From positions 1 to 54,141 of the forward strand of contig CAKURL010000008.1 in NCBI GenBank assembly GCA_934675685.1: 54,141 bases of DNA, written 5' to 3'. Each line of letters opens with the position of its first letter. The first letter of the stretch is position 1. The position numbers and the translations under genes were made by a program. Of the stretch, positions 33,654 to 40,580 are shown in pieces. The notes under the pieces were generated by a model. That model searched no databases and was not told the DNA's origin. It saw nothing but the letters and a program-made list of their open reading frames with translations. The stretch comes from an uncultured Candidatus Melainabacteria bacterium (GTDB taxonomy: Bacteria; Cyanobacteriota; Vampirovibrionia; Gastranaerophilales; Gastranaerophilaceae).

Positions 33654-33962
33654 CTAAATCGTGATTTGCATTATTTTCTCGTACGTTTGTAGGATTTTTC
33701 CTGTCACAGTTGTTGCGGTTTGCACGGTCAATTCGCTCTTTGCAATCGCAGCCATAACATCATGGACGTCCGCTTTTCCTTCCATAGCGGCCTTTGTGAG
33801 TTCTTGTGGTTTGTTTGTGATTTCATTCATTTCTGAAATCATATTTTGCATAGTGTCTTTAAAGCTTGCGCCAGACGATTTTTCGACTGACATTTCGGCG
33901 CTTAGAGACATTGGTTGAATATTATTTTTTTGATAAAAATTGACTTTATTAATATTATTCAT
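33654..33962 (-). CDS. fliE: Flagellar hook-basal body protein FliE
   Basis: 102-residue rod/MS-ring adaptor. The C-terminal FliE signature is clear: GKADVHDVMAAIAKSELTVQ followed by TATTVTGKILQTYEKIMQITI. The N-terminal ~45 residues are variable. AAAGGA precedes the ATG. fliE next to fliF is the conserved order; flgB and flgC, which often precede it, are absent and the upstream gene is a lytic transglycosylase. Confidence 0.9.
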   Translation of the reverse strand: MNNINKVNFYQKNNIQPMSLSAEMSVEKSSGASFKDTMQNMISEMNEITNKPQELTKAAMEGKADVHDVMAAIAKSELTVQTATTVTGKILQTYEKIMQITI

Positions 33963-33980
33963 TTTTAAATCCTTTTAAAT

Positions 33981-34661
33981 TTATAGATAATTTGCTAAAA
34001 CAGAACGGACATAGTTTTGAGTCTCTTTATAAGGAGGAACTCCGGAATACTTATCCACCGCCCCAGGGCCTGCGTTATAAGCTGCAAGAGCGAGGATTTT
34101 GTTTCCGTGGTATTTATCCAACATTTGTTTTAAATATTTAACTCCGCCTTCAATGTTTTCTTTTGGGTTCATTGCGTCCAACACTCCTAAAGACTTTGCA
34201 GTCGATGGCATTAATTGCATTAAGCCCATAGCGCCAGCGGACGAAATCGCGTTTGGGTTAAAGCCCGATTCTTGTTTAATTAGCGCTTGGACTAATTTTT
34301 CATCTACGCCATAATTTTCGCTTGCTTCTTTAATATAACCCAAAATTGCATCTTTTGTGTTTGAAACCTTATTTGATAAGCTATTAGAAGAATTAACATT
34401 CGACAAAGACCCAAAGGGCAAAGGCTTGATTTCTTTTGGAGCTTTTGAAGTATCAAAAACTTTATTGTTATTTGAAAATTCATTTTTAGATTCGGTTAAA
34501 ATTTCTCTAAAAGCGTCTTTTGAAGAAATTTTGGAATTTTCTTTGGGGTAAAATTTGTCAATATAGTTGTTTAGCTCATTCACTCTTGAATATGCTTGAG
34601 CTTGCGATGAATTATTCACAAAATTTTGTATTAATGGACTAAACATATCTATTTTCCCCAT
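33981..34661 (-). CDS. SLT-type lytic transglycosylase (flagellum-associated)
   Basis: 226 residues. The C-terminal ~120 residues form the lysozyme-like SLT domain: LVQALIKQESGFNPNAIS (catalytic Glu), SAGAMGLMQLMPSTAKSLGV and ALAAYNAGPGAV. The N-terminal ~100 residues are polar, without a classical signal peptide, so export may be through the flagellar system, as for muramidases such as FlgJ-type and rod-cap-linked enzymes. Cuts peptidoglycan for rod passage. First gene of the flagellar run. ATG at 34649, with GGGGA upstream, is an alternative start. Confidence 0.85.
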   Translation of the reverse strand: MGKIDMFSPLIQNFVNNSSQAQAYSRVNELNNYIDKFYPKENSKISSKDAFREILTESKNEFSNNNKVFDTSKAPKEIKPLPFGSLSNVNSSNSLSNKVSNTKDAILGYIKEASENYGVDEKLVQALIKQESGFNPNAISSAGAMGLMQLMPSTAKSLGVLDAMNPKENIEGGVKYLKQMLDKYHGNKILALAAYNAGPGAVDKYSGVPPYKETQNYVRSVLANYL

Positions 34662-34760
34662 TTAATTCACGGAAGCCAAAATATAAACTTTAAAATAAAA
34701 ATCTATATTTTGAAAAATTTCATACTTATGTATGACTTTTAATGATTTTCGTTGAATAGT

Positions 34761-35774
34761 CTAGTGATTATTGTCAATTTTATCTTGAATTTTCTCAGAT
34801 AAAAACGTAGAAATGATGGGTATTATGATATAATAAATTCCGCCTGTGATGAGGGCGAGCTTTGCGATGTTTAAACCATTTACGCACTTTTCCAAGTCCG
34901 GATTATTTTTGTTTTGCGCTCTGAATTCGCCCAAGAACTTTTGGAATTTTTTATCTATTAATTTATTCACGCTGAAACTTGAAATTGTGCTAAAAGCAGT
35001 GGACAAGATGGAATTATAGATTAAAGGTTTTTTTCTTTCTTCTTCGATTTTTTCGTTTTTTTTCGTTTTTTTGACAAAAGCATAGGTCAAAGCAAAGTCT
35101 GATAAGAACATGAAATTTTGTTCAAAATTCGTTTTTTCAAATTTTGAAGCGAGCCTTTGAGTGGCTTTTTCGTTGATTATTCCTGAAATTCCTTGGGCTA
35201 GTTTTTCGCTTGTTTTTTCTTTTATGCCCTCAATCGAACCTTTAAAAGAAATTTCCTTTTTCTTTTCTTCTTTCTTTTTTTCTTTGTTTGGAAAAATCCC
35301 TAAGATTTTTGGAATTAAAAAAGAAGTCAAAGTGGACTTTGGAATTGCAATCAAGCACCCTAGCCCAAGCTTAAAAAGTTGTGTTGCGAATTGATATTTT
35401 CTTGAAGAAGTCAAATTTTCGCTGTTTGAGGTAAGGTTTTTTATTGTTGTTTCTTTTAAATATTTTTTTGGGTCAGAATCGATTTTTGAAATAGCACTAG
35501 AAAAGGGTTTTGAGACTGCCGCCATAAGCAAGTATCCAGTCGCGCTTGAAGCGATTGATTTTGCTGCCGCATATTTTTTGTTTTCTTTTTTTGTTTTTGG
35601 AGTCATCATAATGGCCACAGGGCGAATGACGCTTGAAAGCGCCAAAGACACGCCAGCACAAAAAAGGGCAGAATTGTCGTTTGCGAATTTTGCGCTTTTA
35701 ATCAAAAGAGGAGAATTATAAATGTTTCCTTTAAAATTCAAGGAAGCATTTTTTGGCGTGGCAGAAATTTTCAT
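34761..35774 (-). CDS. Putative membrane protein with N-terminal NFKG motif
   Basis: 337 residues, not recognised. It begins MKISATPKNASLNFKGNIYN; the F-K-G motif at residues ~14-16 is followed by hydrophobic, Ala/Ser-rich segments (ALFCAGVSLALSSVIRPVAI, ASSATGYLLMAAV, LGCLIAIPKSTLTSFLI) with Lys-rich linkers, and a C-terminal pair near residue 310 (ALITGGIYYIIIPIISTFL). About five membrane segments. A second F-K-G occurs at ISFKGSIEG in the middle, so the protein may contain two related halves. A TATAAT lies seven bases before the ATG. Not obviously part of the flagellar operon. Confidence 0.7.
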   Translation of the reverse strand: MKISATPKNASLNFKGNIYNSPLLIKSAKFANDNSALFCAGVSLALSSVIRPVAIMMTPKTKKENKKYAAAKSIASSATGYLLMAAVSKPFSSAISKIDSDPKKYLKETTIKNLTSNSENLTSSRKYQFATQLFKLGLGCLIAIPKSTLTSFLIPKILGIFPNKEKKKEEKKKEISFKGSIEGIKEKTSEKLAQGISGIINEKATQRLASKFEKTNFEQNFMFLSDFALTYAFVKKTKKNEKIEEERKKPLIYNSILSTAFSTISSFSVNKLIDKKFQKFLGEFRAQNKNNPDLEKCVNGLNIAKLALITGGIYYIIIPIISTFLSEKIQDKIDNNH

Positions 35775-35807
35775 TAAAATAATTATAACTTAAAAATATT
35801 TTAAACT

Positions 35808-36908
35808 TCACGCGTCAATAAATTCGCTCAAAACCAAATTCGAGACCAAAATCCCTTTTAGGGTTAAAGCGACACCTTTATTTGTCTTTTTTAAATGCCC
35901 TGTTTTTAAAAATTTTTCAAATTTATCTTCATACATTTTGAAAATATTAATATCATATTTTTTATTAATTTTTTCAAAATCCAGCCCAAAGCTCGTCCTT
36001 AAGTTTAAAAAAATCTCTTCTTCTATATCTTCTTTTTTTGTCAGTTCAAGGTAATTTTTTTCTTTTGGGTTTAAAATATATTTTTTATAGTCGAAAGTGT
36101 TTGTATAGCGCTTGTTTTCAATGTATCCTGAAGCAGAAAGCCCAAAGCCAAAATAATTCTTCTTTTGCCAATAAGAAAGATTGTGTTTTGAAAAATATTT
36201 TTCACTTTTTGCAAAAGAAGAAAATTCATAGTGCAAAAATTCTTTTTTTAATTCTTTACAAGCAAGCTCGTACATATTTGCTTGTAAATCTAAATCGGGC
36301 AAGTTTTTTGGAGGATATTTTTTAAAATATGTCCCATCTTCAATTTTTAAACCGTATAAAGAAATGTGTTCGATTTCAAGAGACATTGCAAAAATCAAAT
36401 CCTCGAGCCACTTTTCCATAGTTTGATTAGGAAGCCCATACATTAAATCTATAGAAATATTTTTAAAACCCGCGTCTTTTGCCATTTTTAGGGTCTCAAG
36501 AAAATCTTTTTTAGAATGCAACCTTCCAATCGACTTTAAAATTTCGTCGTCAAAAGTTTGTGCCCCAAGGCTCAATCTATTTACTTTTGAATTAAAAATA
36601 GCTTTTAATTTTTCAAAAGAAATTTGATAAGGGTTCATTTCAAGAGTGATTTCAAAATTGTTTTCAAAAGAAAAAATATCAACTAATTTTTTAATATCTT
36701 CTGCTTCTAATAAGCTTGGCGTTCCACCCCCAAAATAAAGGGTTTTGAGCCTTTCTTCTTTATAAATTCCTTTATAAAAATATTTTATTTCTTTAATTAA
36801 AGCTTTTAAATATTCTTCTTTTTTTCTAAGTAAAGGAAAAGAGCAAAAAGCGCAATAGTTACATTTTTTTACACAAAAAGGTATGTGAATATAGGCATGT
36901 TTTATCAT
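35808..36908 (-). CDS. hemW: HemW-type radical SAM heme chaperone
   Basis: 366 residues. The radical SAM cluster motif is CVKKCNYCAF (CX3CX2C, residues ~13-20) after the typical AYIHIPFC start; LYFGGGTPSLL, LSLGAQTFDD and SIDLMYGLPNQT follow as in HemW/HemN-like proteins. HemW lacks coproporphyrinogen oxidase activity and delivers heme; the short N terminus (no HemN trip-wire) fits HemW. A C-terminal winged-helix-like region ends the protein. The gene shares a palindromic -10 element with the divergent SIS gene and is predicted to be leaderless. Confidence 0.92.
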   Translation of the reverse strand: MIKHAYIHIPFCVKKCNYCAFCSFPLLRKKEEYLKALIKEIKYFYKGIYKEERLKTLYFGGGTPSLLEAEDIKKLVDIFSFENNFEITLEMNPYQISFEKLKAIFNSKVNRLSLGAQTFDDEILKSIGRLHSKKDFLETLKMAKDAGFKNISIDLMYGLPNQTMEKWLEDLIFAMSLEIEHISLYGLKIEDGTYFKKYPPKNLPDLDLQANMYELACKELKKEFLHYEFSSFAKSEKYFSKHNLSYWQKKNYFGFGLSASGYIENKRYTNTFDYKKYILNPKEKNYLELTKKEDIEEEIFLNLRTSFGLDFEKINKKYDINIFKMYEDKFEKFLKTGHLKKTNKGVALTLKGILVSNLVLSEFIDA

Positions 36909-36914
36909 TTTTCA

Positions 36915-36922
36915 ATTATAAT
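36915..36922. promoter_or_regulatory. Symmetric bidirectional -10 element (ATTATAAT)
   Basis: The 8-base palindrome contains TATAAT on the minus strand (36915-36920), six bases before the hemW ATG at 36908, and on the plus strand (36917-36922), six bases before an ATG at 36929 of the SIS gene. Both transcripts would be leaderless. Confidence 0.6.
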
Positions 36923-36928
36923 ATGAAT

Positions 36929-37978
36929 ATGAATTACATGATGGAAGAAGATATAAAATCTCAAGGGAAAATTGTTGAAGATTTAATCAACAAATATATT
37001 GTGAATTATTGCGTTTTGATGGATATTCCTTTAAGGATTAAACAAGTTAAAATAATAGCAAGCGGCTCTTCGTTTAACGCTGGCCTTTTTGGAAAATATT
37101 TTTTAGAAAACATCTCTCAAACAGAGACCTCTATCGAATATGCAAGCGAATTTGCAAATAGTAGCTTTTTAAACCATGATGTCGATTGTCTGCATATTTT
37201 TATAAGTCAATCAGGAAACAGCACAGACGTCATTCAATCAATCGAAAAAGTGAAAAAAAGAGGAGTTAAGACTCTTTGTATCACGAATAATGAAAAATCA
37301 AGGCTATATGAACTTAGCGATTTTAGGTTGTTGTTGGGCGCAAAAGAAGAACGCGCAATCGCAGCTACAAAGACTTTTAGCGCAACTGTTGTGATGATGT
37401 GGCTTGTGGCATTAAAAATTGCCCAAAATAAACATTTAGATATCGCACAAGAAACAAAAAATGTTTATTCAATTAAACAAAACATCGAAAACACTATAGA
37501 AGATATTGAAAATCTTGATTATGCAGCAAAATTAATCTCAAAACAAAAAAGCTTTTCTTTGGTGGGTTTAGGGGCGCATTACCCTATCGCAAAAGAAGCT
37601 GCTTTAAAAATTAAAGAAATAAATTATATCGACGCAAATGCCTATCCAATGGGCGAATTTGTCCATGGGCACTTTGCAATTTTAAATAAGTCAAAAGTTC
37701 TTTTGGGCTTTTTGTTTGGGGAAGTGAGTGAGCAAGAAAAGAAATTGCTAGATAAAATCCTCACCACATATAAGCCTAAAACCATTATTTTGACTGACGA
37801 TTATGAAGATTATAACAGCGATATGCTTTTGAAATTTCCAAAAGCAAATTCAAAAATCGCAAATATAGTCTGCGCTACAATAGTTGTGCAATTGCTTGCT
37901 CTTAAAATTGCCTATATACTAAAAAGAAATCCAGACAAACCAAAAGGCTTGATGAAGGTCGTACAAGAAAAAGGCTAA
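36929..37978 (+). CDS. SIS-domain sugar isomerase/deaminase, GlmS-isomerase-like
   Basis: 350 residues. Two SIS domains correspond to the isomerase half of GlmS: IIASGSSFNAG, FISQSGNSTDVIQS (phosphosugar binding), KEERAIAATKTFSAT and, in the second half, LVGLGAHYPIAKEAALKIKE and YPMGEFVHGHFAIL. The N-terminal glutaminase is missing, so it is an amino-sugar deaminase/isomerase or deglycase (AgaS/FrlB/NagB-II-like), not a true GlmS. Upstream ATG at 36923 touches the -10 box; the ATG at 36929 fits the promoter. etfB follows after two bases. Confidence 0.85.
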   Translation: MNYMMEEDIKSQGKIVEDLINKYIVNYCVLMDIPLRIKQVKIIASGSSFNAGLFGKYFLENISQTETSIEYASEFANSSFLNHDVDCLHIFISQSGNSTDVIQSIEKVKKRGVKTLCITNNEKSRLYELSDFRLLLGAKEERAIAATKTFSATVVMMWLVALKIAQNKHLDIAQETKNVYSIKQNIENTIEDIENLDYAAKLISKQKSFSLVGLGAHYPIAKEAALKIKEINYIDANAYPMGEFVHGHFAILNKSKVLLGFLFGEVSEQEKKLLDKILTTYKPKTIILTDDYEDYNSDMLLKFPKANSKIANIVCATIVVQLLALKIAYILKRNPDKPKGLMKVVQEKG

Positions 37979-37980
37979 AG

Positions 37981-38769
37981 ATGAAAATTGTAGTTTGCAT
38001 AAAACAAGTCCCAGACGTGGACGACATAAAATGGACAAAAGAAAACAACTTAGATAGAGCTCAAATGCTCTCTAAGCTTAATTTATATGACCTTTGGGCG
38101 CTTAATTGGGCAAAAAAAATTAAAGAAAAATTTAATAATGTCGAAATTGTGGCGCTTTCCATGGGCCCAAACCAAGCAAATGAGGTTTTAAGGCTTGCTT
38201 TAGCAAAATGCGCGACAAGGGCGATATTGCTTTCTGATAAGGCTTTTAGCGCTTCTGATACATTAATCACAGCAAGGATTTTAGCGCGCGCTATTAAAAA
38301 ATATGTCCCTGATTTCGATATGATTTTAACAGGGCAAATGGCGCAAGATGGAGACACAGCGCAGGTTCCTGTGAGCCTAGCTCAAGAGCTTGATATAGCA
38401 GACGTGGAAAACGTTTCTGAAATCATAAATGCAGATAAATCCTGTGCTTTAGTGCATCAAAAGCTCCAAAACGAAACAAACGTAATCGAGGTTAAGACCC
38501 CTTGTCTTCTTGCTGTTAAAAAAGATGTCGAAGAAGAAAATTTAAAGCAAAATCCCAAAATCGAAGACTATGTGAGGGCTCAAAATGTCGTAATTGAGAC
38601 ATATAATGCGCAAGATTTGGACTTTAAAAAAGAAGAAGTCGGGATTTTGGGCTCTCCTACTATGGTTCAAAAAGCTTATAGACCAAAAAGCGAAAGAAAT
38701 GCTCAAAAGATAGACGAGAGAATAACTTTTGAATTGTTCAGCTTGATTAAAGAAGCAAAGGGCATATAA
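37981..38769 (+). CDS. etfB: Electron transfer flavoprotein beta subunit
   Basis: 262 residues. Adenine-nucleotide alpha-hydrolase-like fold with MKIVVCIKQVPDVDDIKW at the start, ALSMGPNQANEVLRLALA and the ETF-beta signature LTGQMAQDGDTAQVPVSLAQ. EtfB carries AMP and contacts the dehydrogenase. Coupled to etfA two bases downstream. No acyl-CoA dehydrogenase or bifurcating partner gene is in the window, so the electron donor is unknown. It is linked to the SIS gene by a two-base gap. Confidence 0.94.
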   Translation: MKIVVCIKQVPDVDDIKWTKENNLDRAQMLSKLNLYDLWALNWAKKIKEKFNNVEIVALSMGPNQANEVLRLALAKCATRAILLSDKAFSASDTLITARILARAIKKYVPDFDMILTGQMAQDGDTAQVPVSLAQELDIADVENVSEIINADKSCALVHQKLQNETNVIEVKTPCLLAVKKDVEEENLKQNPKIEDYVRAQNVVIETYNAQDLDFKKEEVGILGSPTMVQKAYRPKSERNAQKIDERITFELFSLIKEAKGI

Positions 38770-38770
38770 A

Positions 38771-39802
38771 ATGGAAAAAATGAGAATTGCTATATATTGT
38801 GAATTGAACGAACTAAATTCTAGCTTTGAAGAAGAAAGCTACGAGCTTATTTCAAAGATGTTTCAATTGAAAAAACAAGCTTTTTCGCTTTTAAATAGAG
38901 AAATTGATTATAAAATTGACGCAATTTGCCTTGGGGATAAAATAGATGAATTATCCATCAAAAAAGCCTATAAAGCCGGCTCCGACAGGGTTGTTTTAAT
39001 CAAAAACGAGCTATATCGAAGCTTTTTAAATACGACTTTTCAAAAAGCTTTGATAGAATATTTCGACACAGTGGAAAGCTATGACATCATTTTGTTTCCG
39101 GCTTCCCTAAAATCAAGAATGTTGGCGCCAAAGGTGACAACAGCCTTAAACGCTGGGCTTGTTGCAGATTGCATTGATTTAGATTTCATTTTGAAAAATG
39201 AAAAATTATATCTAGCCTCCACCCGCCCGACTTTTGGGTCTGAACTTATGGCGACCATTGTTTCAAAGACAAAACCCGAGTGCGCTACGATTAGAAAAAA
39301 ATCTTTTTCTCCTGTTTTTGAAAACGACAAAGAGGGCGAATTCGTTGAATTTGAAGGAAATCCTTATATCGAAAACAGGTTGAAAATTCTTCAAACTCTT
39401 TTTGACAAGAATTCTAAAGGCGAAAATAACCTAGAAAATTCTAAAATTATTCTTTGCGCGGGTTTTGGTTTGTGTTCTAAAAATCAAGAATATTTTGAAA
39501 AATTGAAGGTTTTGGCTGAAAAAATAGGGGCAAATGTCGCTTCCACAAGGAAAGTTGTGGATTTCAATTTGATGGAAAAAGAAACTCAAATCGGCCAAAC
39601 AGGCGCAAGTGTTTGCCCTAAACTATACATTGGCTTTGGTGTTTCAGGGGCAATTCAGCATATTTGTGGCATGAAACATTCTTTAAAAATCGCCGCGATT
39701 AATATTGACGAAAATGCTGAAATTTTTAAATATTGTGATTATAAAATAGTTGAAGATGCCAAAAAAATCATTGATGAGATGTTGAATAAGCTTGAAAGAT
39801 AG
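38771..39802 (+). CDS. etfA: Electron transfer flavoprotein alpha subunit
   Basis: 343 residues. The FAD-binding C-terminal domain is clear: ASTRKVVDFN, EKETQIGQTGASVCPKLYIG and GVSGAIQHICGMKHS, then AAINIDENAEIFKYCDY. The N-terminal domain is more divergent than usual. No extra ferredoxin domain is fused. Forms the heterodimer with EtfB to pass electrons between dehydrogenases and the membrane or other acceptors. The gene ends 12 bases before the tRNA-Arg repeat region on the opposite strand. Confidence 0.94.
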   Translation: MEKMRIAIYCELNELNSSFEEESYELISKMFQLKKQAFSLLNREIDYKIDAICLGDKIDELSIKKAYKAGSDRVVLIKNELYRSFLNTTFQKALIEYFDTVESYDIILFPASLKSRMLAPKVTTALNAGLVADCIDLDFILKNEKLYLASTRPTFGSELMATIVSKTKPECATIRKKSFSPVFENDKEGEFVEFEGNPYIENRLKILQTLFDKNSKGENNLENSKIILCAGFGLCSKNQEYFEKLKVLAEKIGANVASTRKVVDFNLMEKETQIGQTGASVCPKLYIGFGVSGAIQHICGMKHSLKIAAINIDENAEIFKYCDYKIVEDAKKIIDEMLNKLER

Positions 39803-39813
39803 AACTTGAATTC

Positions 39814-39931
39814 GTGGCTAAAATGCATAAAAATGTCCGCGGGCGGGATTGAACGCCCACATTCACGCTATTGAGGGTGAATTCTATTCATCTAAACAAT
39901 GTGTGGCTAAAATGCATAAAAATGTCCGCGG
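39814..39931. repeat. 29-bp direct repeat of tRNA-Arg 3' end and flank
   Basis: The same 29 bases (starting GTGGCTAAAATGCATAAAAA) occur at 39814-39842 and 39903-39931, 89 bases apart. They contain the acceptor 3' end of tRNA-Arg and 20 bases of downstream flank, as expected from tandem duplication or integration at a tRNA. Confidence 0.85.
39834..39906 (-). pseudogene. Degenerate tRNA-Arg copy
   Basis: Aligns over its length with the adjacent tRNA-Arg on the minus strand, but the anticodon loop is enlarged and altered (CCTCAATAGC between ATTCAC and GTGAAT), the T-loop has lost a base (GTTCAATC for GTTCGAATC) and the 5' acceptor arm is not preserved. The 3' acceptor half is intact. Confidence 0.75.
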
Positions 39932-39996
39932 CGCGATTCGAACGCGCGACATTCACCTTAGGAGGGTGACGTTCTATCCATCTGAACTACGTGGAC
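39923..39996 (-). tRNA. tRNA-Arg (CCT anticodon)
   Basis: On the minus strand: acceptor GTCCACG/CGCGGAC (one A-C mismatch), D arm TAGTTCAGATGGATAGAA, anticodon stem TCACC/GGTGA with loop CTCCTAA, T arm GCGCGTTCGAATCGCGC, discriminator A. The 3' CCA is not encoded. Convergent with etfA. tRNA-Arg(CCT) genes are frequent integration targets. Confidence 0.9.
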
Positions 39997-40058
39997 ATTT
40001 CTACTTGATTTTAACACAAAATTATTTTATAGTATAGATATTGAAAATATTTTGTTTC

Positions 40059-40075
40059 TTTTGGGTTTGTAGCTC
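40059..40075 (+). repeat. Fragment of the tRNA-Lys 5' end
   Basis: TTTTGGGTTTGTAGCTC here is identical to 40159-40175, the first 13 bases of tRNA-Lys plus four upstream. It is exactly 100 bases upstream, and no cloverleaf follows. The 85 bases between hold small stems (GTTTGC/GCAAAC and GCTC/GAGC) but no gene. Confidence 0.65.
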
Positions 40076-40162
40076 CCAGTTTGCTAGGGCAAACGAAATA
40101 CAAAAACGTAGAGCCCTGCTCGGACAACTGAGCAAAGGCAAGAAATGAAAATTGAATATTTT

Positions 40163-40235
40163 GGGTTTGTAGCTCAGTTGGTAGAGCAGGTGACTCTTAA
40201 TCACTTGGTCGTGGGTTCGAGTCCCACCGGACCCA
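40163..40235 (+). tRNA. tRNA-Lys (CTT anticodon)
   Basis: Acceptor GGGTTTG/CGGACCC, D arm TAGCTCAGTTGGTAGAGCA, anticodon stem with loop CTCTTAA, T arm GTGGGTTCGAGTCCCAC, discriminator A. The 3' CCA is not encoded. Its last 11 bases are repeated twice further downstream in tandem units. Confidence 0.94.
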
Positions 40236-40580
40236 AATTTTAGTTTATATTCAATGCTTTATATAAAGACGTCCGGCGGGAGCAACCGCTTCGCTTTTGC
40301 CCTCTCAAAAAATGCTCAATGGTTCGCATTTTTTTCGGCAGAGTCACCGGACCCAAATTTTAGTTTATATTCAATGCTTTATATAAAGACGTCCGGCGGG
40401 AGCAACCGCTTCTTGAATTTTCTTCACTCGGACAAACATTTCGCTTACGCTTGCGCTGTCGCTTCATTTGTCCTCGCTACTTCGGGACTTCGCCCTGCGA
40501 AAATTCGCTTCGCTTTTGCCCTCTCAAAAAATGCTCAATGGTTCGCATTTTTTTCGGCAGAGTCACCGGACCCAAATTTT
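40225..40580 (+). repeat. Tandem 120-bp repeats carrying the tRNA-Lys 3' end
   Basis: A unit beginning CACCGGACCCAAATTTT (tRNA-Lys 3' end plus flank) occurs at 40225 and 40345, exactly 120 bases apart, with 68 identical bases at the start. A third copy of CACCGGACCCAAATTTT is at 40564. The second unit is lengthened by a 99-bp insertion. The rest of each unit has GTCCGGCGGGAGCAACCGC (also found at 40723) and CTCTCAAAAAATGCTCAATG. No credible gene lies in 40236-40813. Confidence 0.9.
40413..40511. mobile_element. 99-bp palindromic insertion with 6-bp target duplication
   Basis: Present in the second tandem unit and absent from the first, which gives the precise empty site. It is flanked by CGCTTC at 40407-40412 and 40506-40511. 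Inverted arms: GAATTTTC (from 40415) with GAAAATTC, and inside them GGACAAA with TTTGTCC. No ORF. Looks like a miniature, REP/MITE-like element moved in trans. Confidence 0.55.

Noticed and set aside
27987..34661. Non-flagellar type III secretion injectisome
   Set aside because: FliE, FliF with a FliG-type tail and FlhA ending in flagellar style fit a flagellum; no secretin, needle or SctC-like gene is present.
40225..40580. Possible CRISPR-like repeat-spacer array
   Set aside because: The repeats are tandem copies of a tRNA end and its flank, 120 bp long, without uniform short repeats, spacers or cas genes.
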